Part shown: positions 17,954 to 27,800 of the stretch, in pieces
Position numbering within the stretch: position 1 is the stretch's first letter
Layout of the letters: every line of letters starts with the position of its first letter
Source of the DNA: an uncultured Alphaproteobacteria bacterium
GTDB taxonomy: Bacteria > Pseudomonadota > Alphaproteobacteria > UBA11222
Assembly (NCBI GenBank): GCA_947258435.1
Contig: CAMYID010000018.1
Span: 92,347 to 156,346, forward strand
Reading direction: 5' to 3'
DNA length: 64,000 bases
Notes under the pieces: model-generated
Databases searched by the model: none
What the model saw: only the letters and a program-made list of their open reading frames with translations
Told to the model about the DNA's origin: nothing
Program-made: the position numbers and the translations under genes

Positions 17954-18679
17954 TCAATCGCCCCGGCGCGGAAACAGGGCAGCACGCAGCCATTTGACGA
18001 AATTATTGTCGGCGGTGGCAAGGCGGTCAAATTCGGCGTCACGGCGCGCATATTCCGCAGGTGACAATTCGAACAATGTGTCGCGTGTGACACGGGTCTG
18101 GTCGGGGTTGAGCTCCTTGACGAGCCGGGCGGGATTGCCCGCGACAATCGCATTTGCAGGCACATCGTCCACAACAACCGCCCGCGCGCCGATGATCGCA
18201 TTATCGCCGATCGTCACCCCTTTCCCAACAAAGGCGCTATCCCCCAGCCATACATTATTCCCGATCACCACCGGGCTTGTCGCCCCGACCGCCTGGGTCC
18301 GGTCATACAGATCGTGCCAGTCGGCATCGGTGACATAGACGCCATGGGCGAACATACAGCCATTTCCGATCTGGATTGCGGTTGCAGATGAGATACGCAC
18401 CGCGGGGCAGATCAGACAGTCATCACCGATCGAGATATGACCGTTCGTCTGTTCGCCGCGCCATACGCTGAGCTGAACGCGCCCGTCCCGCGCCGAGACG
18501 ATATGCAGGTTGTTGCCTGCCACCACCGGACCGCCATGAACCCACACATACCAGGGCTTGAAGAATTTGTAGCCTGGCCCCAGCGTATCGAAATCCGGTT
18601 CACGAAAATGCCGCGCCCACCAGGCTGCAAAGGCCATAAAACCGCGTTTGACCCAGAAGGGCCTGTGATCGTACCGCAT
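17954..18679 (-). CDS. hexapeptide-repeat acyltransferase
   Basis: 241 residues. The left-handed beta-helix is made of imperfect hexapeptide repeats from about 80 to 180 (ISIGDDCLICPAV, IQIGNGCMFAHGV, VVIGNNVWLGDSAFV, VTIGDNAIIGARAVV, ANAIVAGNPARLVKE). The last segment, AGNPARLV, is the typical end of the maltose O-acetyltransferase/NodL-like group. These are trimeric CoA-dependent O- or N-acyltransferases. The acceptor cannot be predicted. Neighbours on the same strand are a response regulator upstream and the FAD enzyme downstream. Confidence 0.88.
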   Translation of the reverse strand: MRYDHRPFWVKRGFMAFAAWWARHFREPDFDTLGPGYKFFKPWYVWVHGGPVVAGNNLHIVSARDGRVQLSVWRGEQTNGHISIGDDCLICPAVRISSATAIQIGNGCMFAHGVYVTDADWHDLYDRTQAVGATSPVVIGNNVWLGDSAFVGKGVTIGDNAIIGARAVVVDDVPANAIVAGNPARLVKELNPDQTRVTRDTLFELSPAEYARRDAEFDRLATADNNFVKWLRAALFPRRGD

Positions 18680-18922
18680 CAGTTCCCATCTTCCGCCCCG
18701 GGCGCTAAAGGGCGCTATCCGACAGGCTGTCTTTCACGGGTCCAGGCGCAAGTGACTATGCCCGGGGATGCACGGTCGCCTCTTGCGAAACCCCCGAATT
18801 CATCAAACTCACTACTCAAATTCAGTACATTGGATGCTCCTGGGCGCGCACCGGCCACTTATGTAGCCCAATTCGGCACAGCACACCAGGCCCGAAGGCA
18901 ACCCGGGCATGCCAACGCCAAG

Positions 18923-19480
18923 TCAGGCTTCCAGTGCCACCTGCGCATGGCGGCGTTCGGCGCCGTTATATTCGCTGTCGACCCTGCGCCGCCGGCAAGG
19001 CCCGAAATAGCTGGGCGAGCGTACGAACGAACGCGGCTTGTTGATGATCGCCATAAGGCGGGTGAACATCGCCTTGGCCGATACCGGTTTCGCCAGAAAT
19101 TCGGTGGCACCCGCATCGCGCGCTTCGACTACATGATATTTGTCCGAATAGCTGGTCAGAAAGATGATCGGTACATAAGGATTGGGGCTGTCACTGGCAG
19201 TCCGCACCAGCTGCGTGAATTCGACCCCGTCAATGCCGGGCATCTCCCAATCGACAATGACGATATCGGGACGGTGCGATCGCATTGCCTCAAACCCGTC
19301 CGCGCCATCGCTTGCCTCGTAGATATATTCGACACCCAATGCCTGCAGGATGCCTGATACAATGCGCCGCATATTAACGTGATCGTCGATCACCAGCACG
19401 CTGATCGCTTCAAGTCCGGTATTTGCCACTCTTGCCCCGGGCTGCGTTGCCGCAACCTCCCTCGCCATCATGCACCCCAT
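18923..19480 (-). CDS. single-domain response regulator (CheY-like)
   Basis: 185 residues. One receiver domain (about 25-145) with intact phosphorylation residues: the acidic pair IDD at 31-33, phospho-acceptor D77 in VDWEM, Thr in FLTSYS and Lys in LAKPVS. The basic C-terminal tail, RSFVRSPSYFGPCRRRR, recurs in alphaproteobacterial stand-alone receivers. There is no output domain and no adjacent histidine kinase, so it probably works by protein contact. The exact start is uncertain; Met codons 1, 4 and 5 are all possible. Confidence 0.88.
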   Translation of the reverse strand: MGCMMAREVAATQPGARVANTGLEAISVLVIDDHVNMRRIVSGILQALGVEYIYEASDGADGFEAMRSHRPDIVIVDWEMPGIDGVEFTQLVRTASDSPNPYVPIIFLTSYSDKYHVVEARDAGATEFLAKPVSAKAMFTRLMAIINKPRSFVRSPSYFGPCRRRRVDSEYNGAERRHAQVALEA

Positions 19481-19557
19481 ACGTTCCGGCGGCCAGACGC
19501 CATGGACATTAGCGCATAAAGTGCATAATAACGAGTTAACTATCGTAATACGTGCTA

Positions 19558-20178
19558 TCAGGAAATTTTGGCACGACCCCAGTAATTGAAGCCGAAGACC
19601 CGCGGGGTGCCGGGCAGATACATGCTGTCGGCCTGCTCGAGCGTAAATCCCGCCCCCTCGATCAATGTAAATATCCGGCGGTTAAGATTGCATCCGCCGC
19701 CGATCTTCTTCCATACCGGATTGATCCGGTTCTGCCATTTCATAACCCCCGCATCCGGGGCCTCGCCATGCTCGCAGAACAGCAACCGGCCACCGGGCCT
19801 GAGCACCCGCCGCATGCCTTCAAGCGCTGTCTCCGCATCGGGGATCGTGCATAGGGTGAAAGTCGTCACCACCGTATCGACACTGTTATCCTCAAGCGGG
19901 ATTTCCTCGCCCGGCAGGTCGATAAACTCGAACGGAAAACGAAGTTGCCCCACACGCTCTGCGGCAATCTGCCGCATTTCGGGGGCGGGTTCGAGCCCGA
20001 ACAGATGCGTCACCCGCGCTGCATCATAATGCGGCAGGTTAAGCCCCGAGCCGATACCGATCTCCAGAACCCGGCCTTCTGCCTGCGGCACAACCTTTTC
20101 ACGCTGCCGCCGGGTCGGCTTTGTGCCGCATGCGCTGTCGATCAGTTTTGGTAAAACCCGTCTTTCGTAGAAGCCCAT
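19558..20178 (-). CDS. class I SAM-dependent methyltransferase
   Basis: 206 residues from ATG 20178, preceded by GGGAGGGTGCAGAG; an in-frame start at 20238 adds 20 unlikely residues. SAM-binding motif I is VLEIGIGSGLNLP, the acidic end of strand 2 is GLEPAPEM, motif post-II is VDTVVTTFTLCTIPD, and motif III is LRPGGRLLFCEHG. It belongs to the UbiE/Coq5-like group (methyltransferase-11 type); the substrate is unknown. It is divergent from cfa, 128 bp away, which suggests a lipid-linked substrate only weakly. Confidence 0.85.
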   Translation of the reverse strand: MGFYERRVLPKLIDSACGTKPTRRQREKVVPQAEGRVLEIGIGSGLNLPHYDAARVTHLFGLEPAPEMRQIAAERVGQLRFPFEFIDLPGEEIPLEDNSVDTVVTTFTLCTIPDAETALEGMRRVLRPGGRLLFCEHGEAPDAGVMKWQNRINPVWKKIGGGCNLNRRIFTLIEGAGFTLEQADSMYLPGTPRVFGFNYWGRAKIS

Positions 20179-20306
20179 CTCTGCACCCTCCCATTCGTGG
20201 CCATTATTAGAAATTAACTTCCGCCACTTGCAAAGCACGGAATTTGCTTTCTACTCTTAGCAGCTAGTCAGCGTGCTGTATCTGGTATGTAAGGGGGAGC
20301 CGATCA

Positions 20307-21551
20307 ATGTTTCCGCTGTCGCATCTGCTCAAGCGTTTCGTGCAGTCGGGTTGTCTGTATGTCATCGACCCCGATGGGAAGCGTCATGTCTTCAAAGGAT
20401 CCGAACCCGGACCCGAGGTCACAATGCGTTTGCATGACCGCGCCCTGGTCTGGCGGCTTGTCCTCAACACCGAGCTTGCCGCGGGGGAGGCCTATATGGA
20501 CGGCAGCCTGACCTTCGATGAGGGGGGCATTGCCGAACTTCTGCAGCTGTTTGCGCGCAATCGCTACCATCTGGCCGCCCACCCGGTGCAGGTGCAGATG
20601 AAAAAGCTGCGCCTTGCCCTGCACCGTTTCAGCCAGCGGCGTATCAACCGGCAGAAAGCGCAAAAGAATGTCGCGCATCATTATGATCTGAACCGTGCGC
20701 TTTATGAGATGTTCCTCGATCAGGACATGCAATATTCCTGCGCCTACTTCACCGGCCCCGATGACACGCTGGAGCAGGCGCAGTTGCAGAAGAAGCGCCA
20801 TATCGCGGCCAAGCTGCAACTGGCGGACGGGCAGCGCATTCTCGATATCGGTTGCGGCTGGGGCGGCATGGCGCTTTTTCTTGCACAATGCGCCGATGTC
20901 GAGGTGCTGGGCGTCACCCTGTCGACCGAACAGCTGGCGCTGGCGCGGCAGCGGGCGGAGGCAGCAGGACTGAGTGAGCGGGTTACATTCGAACTGAAGG
21001 ACTATCGGGAAATCGAGGGGACTTTCGACCGGATTGTCTCTGTCGGGATGTTCGAACATGTCGGCACCGCGAATTACTGGGATTTCTTTGCGCAGCTCAA
21101 TCGCCTGCTCGATCAGGACGGGGTGGCGCTGCTGCATTCTATCGGCCATATGAGCCCACCCGGCACAGCAAGCCCCTGGCTGGATAAATATATCTTTCCC
21201 GGCGGCTATGCACCGGCGCTTTCGGAAGTGCTGACAGCGGTGGAACCCAATCAGTTATGGGTTACGGACATCGAGGTCCTGCGCGTCCACTATGCAAGAA
21301 CGCTGGAAGAATGGAACCGGCGCTTTCAGGCAAACCGCGCCCGCATTGCCGAAATTTACGATGAGCGCTTCTGCAGAATGTGGGAATTTTATCTGATCAG
21401 CTGCGCCCAGATGTTCCGTACCGGCGCGCAAATGGTGTTTCAGATGCAACTGGCCCACAAGCGCGATGCGGTGCCGCTGACACGGAACTATATGTTTGAA
21501 AACGAACAGCAATTGGCAGAGCAGGCCGAAACCGCCACTGCGGCGGAATAG
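20307..21551 (+). CDS. cfa: cyclopropane-fatty-acyl-phospholipid synthase
   Basis: 414 residues, the usual length. It transfers a methylene from SAM to cis double bonds of membrane phospholipid acyl chains. The SAM site is ILDIGCGWGGMALF at about 176-189. An N-terminal lipid-binding domain is seen (FKGSEPGPEVTMRL..., LAAGEAYMDGSL), with the family signature AHHYDLNRALYEMFLD before the SAM domain and SIGHMSPPGTASPWLDKYIFPGGY (HMSPPG, then YIFPGGY) after it. A terminator-like hairpin follows at 21659-21680, shared with the convergent atp operon. Confidence 0.95.
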   Translation: MFPLSHLLKRFVQSGCLYVIDPDGKRHVFKGSEPGPEVTMRLHDRALVWRLVLNTELAAGEAYMDGSLTFDEGGIAELLQLFARNRYHLAAHPVQVQMKKLRLALHRFSQRRINRQKAQKNVAHHYDLNRALYEMFLDQDMQYSCAYFTGPDDTLEQAQLQKKRHIAAKLQLADGQRILDIGCGWGGMALFLAQCADVEVLGVTLSTEQLALARQRAEAAGLSERVTFELKDYREIEGTFDRIVSVGMFEHVGTANYWDFFAQLNRLLDQDGVALLHSIGHMSPPGTASPWLDKYIFPGGYAPALSEVLTAVEPNQLWVTDIEVLRVHYARTLEEWNRRFQANRARIAEIYDERFCRMWEFYLISCAQMFRTGAQMVFQMQLAHKRDAVPLTRNYMFENEQQLAEQAETATAAE

Positions 21552-21658
21552 GCGACACAAACCTGACTGCTGCTACGCCAGCTTTGCCTGCCCGCCAGGC
21601 CCCGGCTTGTTGGTCGACCAAGCCCCTGTGCCTTGCCGGCCCACGATTATCAGAAAAG

Positions 21659-21692
21659 GCACAGCGCAGACCGGCTGTGCAATATCGTTTTT
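21659..21692. terminator. bidirectional terminator between cfa and the atp FO operon
   Basis: Stem GCACAGC (21659-21665) and GCTGTGC (21674-21680) with an 8-nt loop. On the minus strand CCTTTTCTG follows directly, terminating the atp operon. On the plus strand TTTTT comes 7 nt after the stem, a weaker signal for cfa. Confidence 0.6.
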
Positions 21693-21703
21693 GTGAATTG
21701 CGA

Positions 21704-22204
21704 TCAGTGAAGCTTGCCGCCGATATCGGCGATGCTGCGATCGACCAGCGTGCGCGCCCTGTCCGCAGACAAATTCTCGGCGATTACCTTGCGCGAGGCA
21801 GCAATTGCAACATCGACCGCCAACGCCCGGACTTCCTGAACCGCCTGCGCTTCAGCCTGCGCGATTTTTTCTTCCACCATGGCGGTGCGGCGCGCAACGG
21901 TTTCTTCCATATTGGCCTTCATCTCGGCTGCAAGCTGCTCTGCCTCGCGCTGTGCGCGCTCGACGATTTCCTGTGCTTCCTGCTCCGCATTCGCGGTACG
22001 CCGCTGATAGCTGGCAAGCAATGCCTGCGCTTCCTCGCGCAGCAACCGCGCCGCCTCAAGCTCATCGGCAATTTCCTTACTGCGTGCATCCAGCACCCCG
22101 CCGACCTTGCCCGGCACCTTCAGATACAGCACCAGAGCGACAAACAGGAAAGTTGCGATCGCTACCCATGTCGCGGGATCGTAAAGAAAGTCCATGCTCA
22201 TCAA
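21704..22204 (-). CDS. atpF: ATP synthase FO subunit b
   Basis: 166 residues. One N-terminal membrane helix (about 8-28, WVAIATFLFVALVLYLKVP) is followed by a long charged helix with heptad character (about 40-150, rich in A, E, R), the peripheral stalk linking FO to F1. It is the second of two b-type genes, so with the upstream b' it makes the heterodimeric stalk typical of alphaproteobacteria and photosynthetic bacteria. It is last in atpI-B-E-F'-F; the F1 genes are not in this window. Confidence 0.94.
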   Translation of the reverse strand: MMSMDFLYDPATWVAIATFLFVALVLYLKVPGKVGGVLDARSKEIADELEAARLLREEAQALLASYQRRTANAEQEAQEIVERAQREAEQLAAEMKANMEETVARRTAMVEEKIAQAEAQAVQEVRALAVDVAIAASRKVIAENLSADRARTLVDRSIADIGGKLH

Positions 22205-22256
22205 TCCTCAGCTCTTCGATCAGCGCCCCTGCATCCGCAGAACGTGATTGCCTGCA

Positions 22257-22745
22257 TCATCCCGCCCGCAATTCGGCATCGACCGCAGATGTAACCGTAT
22301 CGCCATCCGCCGTATCGCCAAGCAGCTTGCCGATAATCGCAGCCGCCGCATCGGATGCAACACTGCGAACGCTTTTCATCGCCTCAGCCTTCGTCGCGGC
22401 GATCCGCTCCTCCGCCTCGGCCATGCGGGCATCGAGCGCCTGCTGCAAACTCTCTGTATGACGTTCCACATCAGCGGTCAGCGTCGCCCGGGTCTGCGCG
22501 GCGATTTCAAGCGCCTTGCCACGCGCATCCGCGAGCGCGGCCTCATAATCCTTCAGCGCATCCTCGGCTTCCTGTTTCAGCCGGGCGGCATCGTCAAGAT
22601 CATCGGCGATTTTGTCGCGGCGTTGTTCGAGCACCGTCGCAATGCGTGGCAACGCACCGCGCGCAAGCGTCAGATACAACAATCCAAATGTGATTACGAG
22701 CCAGACAATCTGTGGCGCGAAATCCTCGATGACCAATTGAGGCAT
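22257..22745 (-). CDS. ATP synthase FO subunit b'
   Basis: 162 residues. The N-terminal membrane helix (about 8-28, PQIVWLVITFGLLYLTLARGAL) is followed by a coiled-coil stalk from about 35 to 140. The LPRI...VLEQRR segment after the membrane is typical of b' rather than b. It is often named atpF' or atpG. It lies 52 bp before atpF and 110 bp after atpE. Confidence 0.93.
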   Translation of the reverse strand: MPQLVIEDFAPQIVWLVITFGLLYLTLARGALPRIATVLEQRRDKIADDLDDAARLKQEAEDALKDYEAALADARGKALEIAAQTRATLTADVERHTESLQQALDARMAEAEERIAATKAEAMKSVRSVASDAAAAIIGKLLGDTADGDTVTSAVDAELRAG

Positions 22746-22855
22746 GACCAGATTTCTCTAACTTTTCAGTTCAGCATACATCCGACGGCTGAAAATGCCG
22801 TCGGATAAACTGTCATTGCGCCCCGCCGCAACGGCGAGGCGCGAACCCGGCTGTG

Positions 22856-23095
22856 TCAGACCACGAACAGCAGGATAAGGGCAACAACCAGGCCGAACAG
22901 GCCGGTCGCTTCCGCCAGGGCAAAGCCCAGAAGCAGGTTCGGGAACTGCTGCTGCGCGGCAGACGGGTTCCGCAATGCGCCGGACAGATAGTTGCCGAAG
23001 ATGTGACCGATACCGACACCTGCGCCGGCAAGTGCGATGGCCGCCAGGCCAGCACCGATATATTTACCCAAAAGCGCTGCGGCTTCTGCTTCCAT
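22856..23095 (-). CDS. atpE: ATP synthase FO subunit c
   Basis: 79 residues, two transmembrane hairpin helices (about 8-36 and 52-78) joined by the polar loop RNPSAAQQQ. The proton-carrying acidic residue is E62 in [12 protein letters not shown]. The surrounding residues lack the Gln/Ser-Thr set seen in Na+-coupled c rings, so H+ is expected. The GAGxGIG helix-packing motif is present in helix 1. Confidence 0.97.
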   Translation of the reverse strand: MEAEAAALLGKYIGAGLAAIALAGAGVGIGHIFGNYLSGALRNPSAAQQQFPNLLLGFALAEATGLFGLVVALILLFVV

Positions 23096-23240
23096 TTGAC
23101 CAGCTCCTTCTGTGAATTTTCGCTGTGAGACTCAATGAATTGTTATGCGTTCAATCTTTCCGGCCGATCGCGGCGCCAGAGGGCACCATGATTTGCCATT
23201 TCATCCGCTCTGTTCGTTATGTTCGGTCCTATCCGTTAGC

Positions 23241-23993
23241 TCAGTGCAGATGCAGCGCGTCATTCAGATAAATACAGGTCAGCACCGCAAACACATAGGC
23301 CTGCAGGAACGCGACAAGCACTTCCAGTCCGACAAACGCGACGGAGAAGGCCAGCGGCAGCCAGCCTCCCCAGATTCCCAGCATGACGATAAATCCGCCA
23401 AACACCTTCAGCATGGTATGACCGGCCATCATATTGGCAAACAGACGCACAGACAGGCTGATCGGCCGGCTGAGATAGGAGATCACCTCGATCACCACGA
23501 TCAGCGGCAGCAGCGCGGCAGGCACGCCATGCGGTACGAACAGCCGCAGATAGCCAACCCCATGCTTGATAAAACCAAGAATTGTAACGCCGATAAATAT
23601 CGCCAGCGCCAAAGCAAAGGTCACGATGATGTGGCTTGTGACGGTAAAGGTATAAGGCACCATACCGATCATGTTGCAGAACAGCACGAACATGAACAAT
23701 GTGAAGACAAAGGGGAAGAATTTCTGCCCCTCCGGCCCCACCGTGTCGCGCATCATATTGGCAACGAATTCATAGCTCAGCTCGACCACCGATTGCAGCC
23801 GCCCCGGGATCATCGCGCGATGCCGCATGCCCATGGTCAGAAACAGCACGATCAGGCCGGTCGCAATCACCATAAACAGACTGGAATTGGTGAAGGAAAC
23901 ATCGAAACCCGCCAAATCCATCGGGATATAGCGCTGAATTTCAAACTGCTCCATCGGGCTGTGACTGAACGGATCGTGTTGATCTGCGGCCAA
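23241..23993 (-). CDS. atpB: ATP synthase FO subunit a
   Basis: 250 residues from TTG 23993. I prefer this start because AGGGAG lies 6 nt before it and the product then begins [20 protein letters not shown], matching the family's usual N-terminus; a start at 24056 would add 21 unrelated residues. Five or six membrane helices are visible. The essential arginine of the proton channel is in [14 protein letters not shown]. It forms the two half channels against the c ring. Confidence 0.95.
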   Translation of the reverse strand: MAADQHDPFSHSPMEQFEIQRYIPMDLAGFDVSFTNSSLFMVIATGLIVLFLTMGMRHRAMIPGRLQSVVELSYEFVANMMRDTVGPEGQKFFPFVFTLFMFVLFCNMIGMVPYTFTVTSHIIVTFALALAIFIGVTILGFIKHGVGYLRLFVPHGVPAALLPLIVVIEVISYLSRPISLSVRLFANMMAGHTMLKVFGGFIVMLGIWGGWLPLAFSVAFVGLEVLVAFLQAYVFAVLTCIYLNDALHLH

Positions 23994-24075
23994 AACCGTC
24001 TCCCTCGCACTTTCACTCTCGGTTGCGGCCGGATGACAACACCCCCCCGCGGGCATGAAATACCCGAACCGCGTT

Positions 24076-24426
24076 TCACTTTTCCGGATCAGCGGCGGTC
24101 TTGTCCGCCAACTCCTGATCCGCCTCTGCCGCTGCTGCGGCGTTCATCTGATTGGCTGTCCGAACGACATTCATAATGCCGGCCGCCACCCCCAGAAAGA
24201 AGAACAGCAGCAACAACCAGGGCGATGTTCCCAACCACCGGTCAAGAAGCCAGCCCAAAACCCCCCCGACCGCCACGGCCGCAACCAGATCCGTGCTCAG
24301 CCGGATCGCGACGCCCATCGCATTACCTTTTCGCGCATCCGGCGCGACAGGTGTTATGGCGCGACGCGCAGCCGCGAGGCGGGCATCGAAATCACTTTGC
24401 GGTCTTGAATGCTGATCGTCGTCCAT
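24076..24426 (-). CDS. atpI: ATP synthase-associated AtpI protein
   Basis: 116 residues from ATG 24426 (GGATAGGG just before); a GTG at 24447 is an alternative. Polar N-terminus, then two membrane helices (about 45-65 and 72-92: [20 protein letters not shown] and [20 protein letters not shown]) joined by a short loop, and a charged tail. AtpI helps c-ring assembly and possibly Mg2+ supply. It is first gene of the FO operon. Confidence 0.9.
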   Translation of the reverse strand: MDDDQHSRPQSDFDARLAAARRAITPVAPDARKGNAMGVAIRLSTDLVAAVAVGGVLGWLLDRWLGTSPWLLLLFFFLGVAAGIMNVVRTANQMNAAAAAEADQELADKTAADPEK

Positions 24427-24813
24427 GGCCCTATCCGCCACTGTCACCCGACATTAGGCAAGTTACAAATACCGCCTCGCACCCGCGATCACCACGTTCA
24501 ATATACGCGGATTTCAGACCGGATGAAGACTTTGCGCCCCACCTGAAAGAGCCAGCAAACTACCCCGCAAGATTGCGGCGGCCCCGATTCCGGAAACCGC
24601 CAGCGATCGGGGCGCACATTAGTGGGGGGTCAGGTAGGTGTCAACGGAAGAATCATCGCACAAATAGCTCAATCCCGGCAGCCTTTCCCCACACCGCCAT
24701 GGCCGCATCCGGCATATGAGGAGCAAGCCCCGAATGCGGTCGCGCTGATATCCGCTAATCATTTGAAAATGAATGAAAAATTTGCTGCACCCGACGGTGC
24801 CCAAAACGTTGAG
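24427..24813. other. 387-bp gap between smc and the atp operon
   Basis: No gene is supported here. It holds the candidate atp promoter (24616-24644), a leader of about 180 nt with no riboswitch that I can recognise, and, just after the smc stop, a small GCACC/GGTGC hairpin followed by an AT-rich stretch on the minus strand (about 24775-24805) that may terminate smc. Confidence 0.6.
24616..24644 (-). promoter_or_regulatory. probable promoter of the atp FO operon
   Basis: On the minus strand TTGACA (24639-24644), 17 bp, then TAATGT (24616-24621): consensus -35 with a 4-of-6 -10. It lies about 190 bp upstream of atpI. Confidence 0.65.
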
Positions 24814-27800
24814 CTATCCGACCGCGCGTAATTTTTCGGCCCGCTCCAGATCGACCGAAACAAGCTGGCTGACCCCCTTTTCAGCCATGGTCACGCCGAA
24901 CAGACGATCCATATGCGACATGGTAATCGAATTATGTGTAATGACCAGAAAACGGGTTTCCGTGCTGCGCGTCATTTCCTGCAGAAGATTGCAGAATCGT
25001 TCGACATTCGCATCGTCAAGCGGCGCGTCCACCTCGTCCAGCACGCAGATCGGCGAGGGGTTGGTCAGGAATACCGCAAATATCAGCGCCATTGCAGTAA
25101 GTGCCTGCTCACCCCCCGATAACAGGCTCATCGACTGCAGCCGCTTACCCGGTGGGCTTGCCAGAATTTCGAGCCCCGCCTCAAGCGGATCATCGGATTC
25201 GACAAGTTCAAGCCGCGCATGCCCGCCGCCGAACAGATGTGTAAACAAACGCGTGAAATGCACATTCACGCTTTCAAAGGCTTCAAGCAGCCTTTCGCGC
25301 CCCTCGCGGTTAAGGCTTGCAATCGCCTGCCGCAACCGCGCAATCGCGGCTTCGAGATCCTCACGCTCGCGGATCATGCCATCAAGCTGCGCGCGCAGCT
25401 CCTCTGCCTCTTCATCGGCGCGCAGATTGACTGCCCCCATATTCTCGCGCTCCCGCCGCAAACGGGCCAGATCCTGTTCGACCTTTTCGAGTGTTGGCAG
25501 GCTATCGGGATCCTTTACCTCTGCAAGCGCCAGTGTATCGCCCGGCGCACAGTTGAGCCGATCTGCGATCTGCGCCGCCAGATCCTCGGCACGTTCAGCC
25601 GCGTTCTGGCCCGCCGCATGGCACCGCGCCCGTTCCTCACGCCGGTTACTCAGATCCTCCTGCGCGTCGCGCACTTCCCTGTCGCAATCGGCAAGCGCCG
25701 ATTCCGCCTGCTGCAACGCATCGGCGGCCACGCGGCGGCGCGCCTCAGCCTGCGCAATCTGATCAAGCAGGGCCGCGATCTGGGATTTCAGCGCGTCGGG
25801 CTGTGCCTGCAGATGCGCCAGCTCCTCTGTCAGCTCCGCGATACGCTCACGCAAAACAGCTGATTGCCTGTCCGCATCCTGTTGCCGCGTCCGCCAGGCC
25901 TGCATCTCCGTGCCGATCGCGCTCAACCGTTCGGCGCGCGCGCGCGCATTGCGCTCATAACCCTCCAGCGCACCCTGCGCCTGCGTCAGTTGCGACCGGC
26001 GCTCGGTCAGGGTGGCGCGGGCCTCGTCAACCGCTTGTTGGGGCACCGCTTCTGACTCAAGCTCAGCGGCCGCCTGCTGGGCTGCGGCGAACTCTATCTC
26101 CGCCTCAGCCAGCTCCTGCGCAAGCCGCTCACGCGCCCCGGCAAGACTGTCGCGCTTGGCCGACAAGGCTGCCGATGCCCGCTCCGCTTTGGCCTGCGCA
26201 TCAAGCGCGCGGCTCAACGCCTCCTCGGCCGCTCTTGCCGATTTGCGTGCCGTCATTTCCGCCTGCTGCAACTGCTGCACCTGTGCCGCCGCCTCTTTAT
26301 GCCCGGCCTCGGCACGGGCCGCAGTTTTCGCCGCCGCATCGAACTGATCGCGCAGCTCCCCGTGGCGATTACGCATTTCAAGCCGTTTCGCCGCCGCCGT
26401 TGGCGCTTCCGCCGCCGCGGTAAATCCGTCCCAGCGCCACAAATCGCCCTGCAGGCTGACAAGCCTTTGCCCCGGTAACAGAGCGGGCTGCAATACCGGC
26501 CCCAATGCCGGCTCGATGATCCCGACCTGCGACAACCGTGCCGCAAGCTCTTCCGCTCCGGATACAAATTTGCCAAGCGCGGTCACGCCATCGGGCAATG
26601 CAGGTAGCGGCGTCTGCAATGAAACAAGTTTCCAGAAGGCAGGCGCCGCCTGATCGGTCGGATAATTCAGATCATCCCCAAGTGCGGCCCCCAATGCGGT
26701 TTCATAACCCGGTGCCACCTGCAACGCATCGACAAGCGGCGGCCATAAATCCTCCTCATCGCTGTAAAGCAGTTTTGCAAGCGCCTTTTCCTCCGCCTGC
26801 AGACGCCCGGCGATCTCGCGTGCCTCATGAAACGCCTCACGCGCCGCAAGCTCATCCTTCTGCGCCAGACCGTACCGCTCTTCAAGCTCAGTCAGATTAG
26901 CGCGCGCCGCGTTAAGCCCGCTTTTTGCCGCCTCTGCCGCATCGATACTCACCTGAACATCGGCAATCCCGGCAAGCTCGGTCTCCGCTTCCTGCTGCTC
27001 GCGGCTTGTCCGGTCTACCTGCTGCCGCAATTGCTGCGCGCGTTTCTCCGCCTGCGTCAGTTCACGCTTCAGGCTTTCCCCTGTCGCACGAATTTCCGCC
27101 AAACGCCGATTGGCCTGATCGAGGGTTCCCTCGGCCTGCGCGACAGCGCTTTCGGCCACCGCAAGCTGCTGCCGCAATTCACCATCGGTGCCGCTCTGTT
27201 CTTCCGCTGCGGCATTCAGGGTTGCCTGTTCTTCCACCAGCCGGGCATGCGCGGTCTCCGAATCGGCCAGCAGGCGCGCCTCGCGCGCCGCATCCTGTTC
27301 AGCCTGGCGCAGTGCCTGCGCGACGCGTTCTGTCTGCTGGGCCAGCCGGCTTTCCTCTGCCGCCAGCCCGTCACGCGCCACCGTCAGCCTGTGCAGCGCG
27401 GCGGCGGCCTCCGCCTCGTCCTTGCGCAGGGGCGGCACCGCTTCACCTGCTCTAAGCTGCGCGTTGGAAGCGGCTGCATTGCGGGCTGCCGCTGTATTAA
27501 CCTGCGTTTCCGCCGCCTCCAGCATATCGGCGGCGCGCGCAACCGTCTCGCTCACCTCCTGCCAGCGCAGATAAAAAAGCAGCGCTTCGGTGCGCTGGAT
27601 ATGGCCCGATAGATTGCGGTAGCGCGAGGCCTGCCGGGCCTGCCGCTTGAGGGCGGCAAGCTGCCCCTCTATCTGGGCCATGATATCGTCAAGCCGGGTC
27701 AGATTGGTTTCCGCCGCGCGCAGCCGCAACTCCGCCTCATGCCGCCGCGAATGCAGCCCGCCGATTCCCGCCGCCTCCTCAAGGATGGCGCGCCTGTCCG

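Noticed and set aside
23145..24176. A 343-codon open frame on the plus strand
   Set aside because: Antisense to atpB, which is well supported; composition is His/Gln-rich without a fold.
24619..24804. A 61-codon open frame between smc and atpI
   Set aside because: It overlaps the atp promoter, has no SD and no signal or domain.
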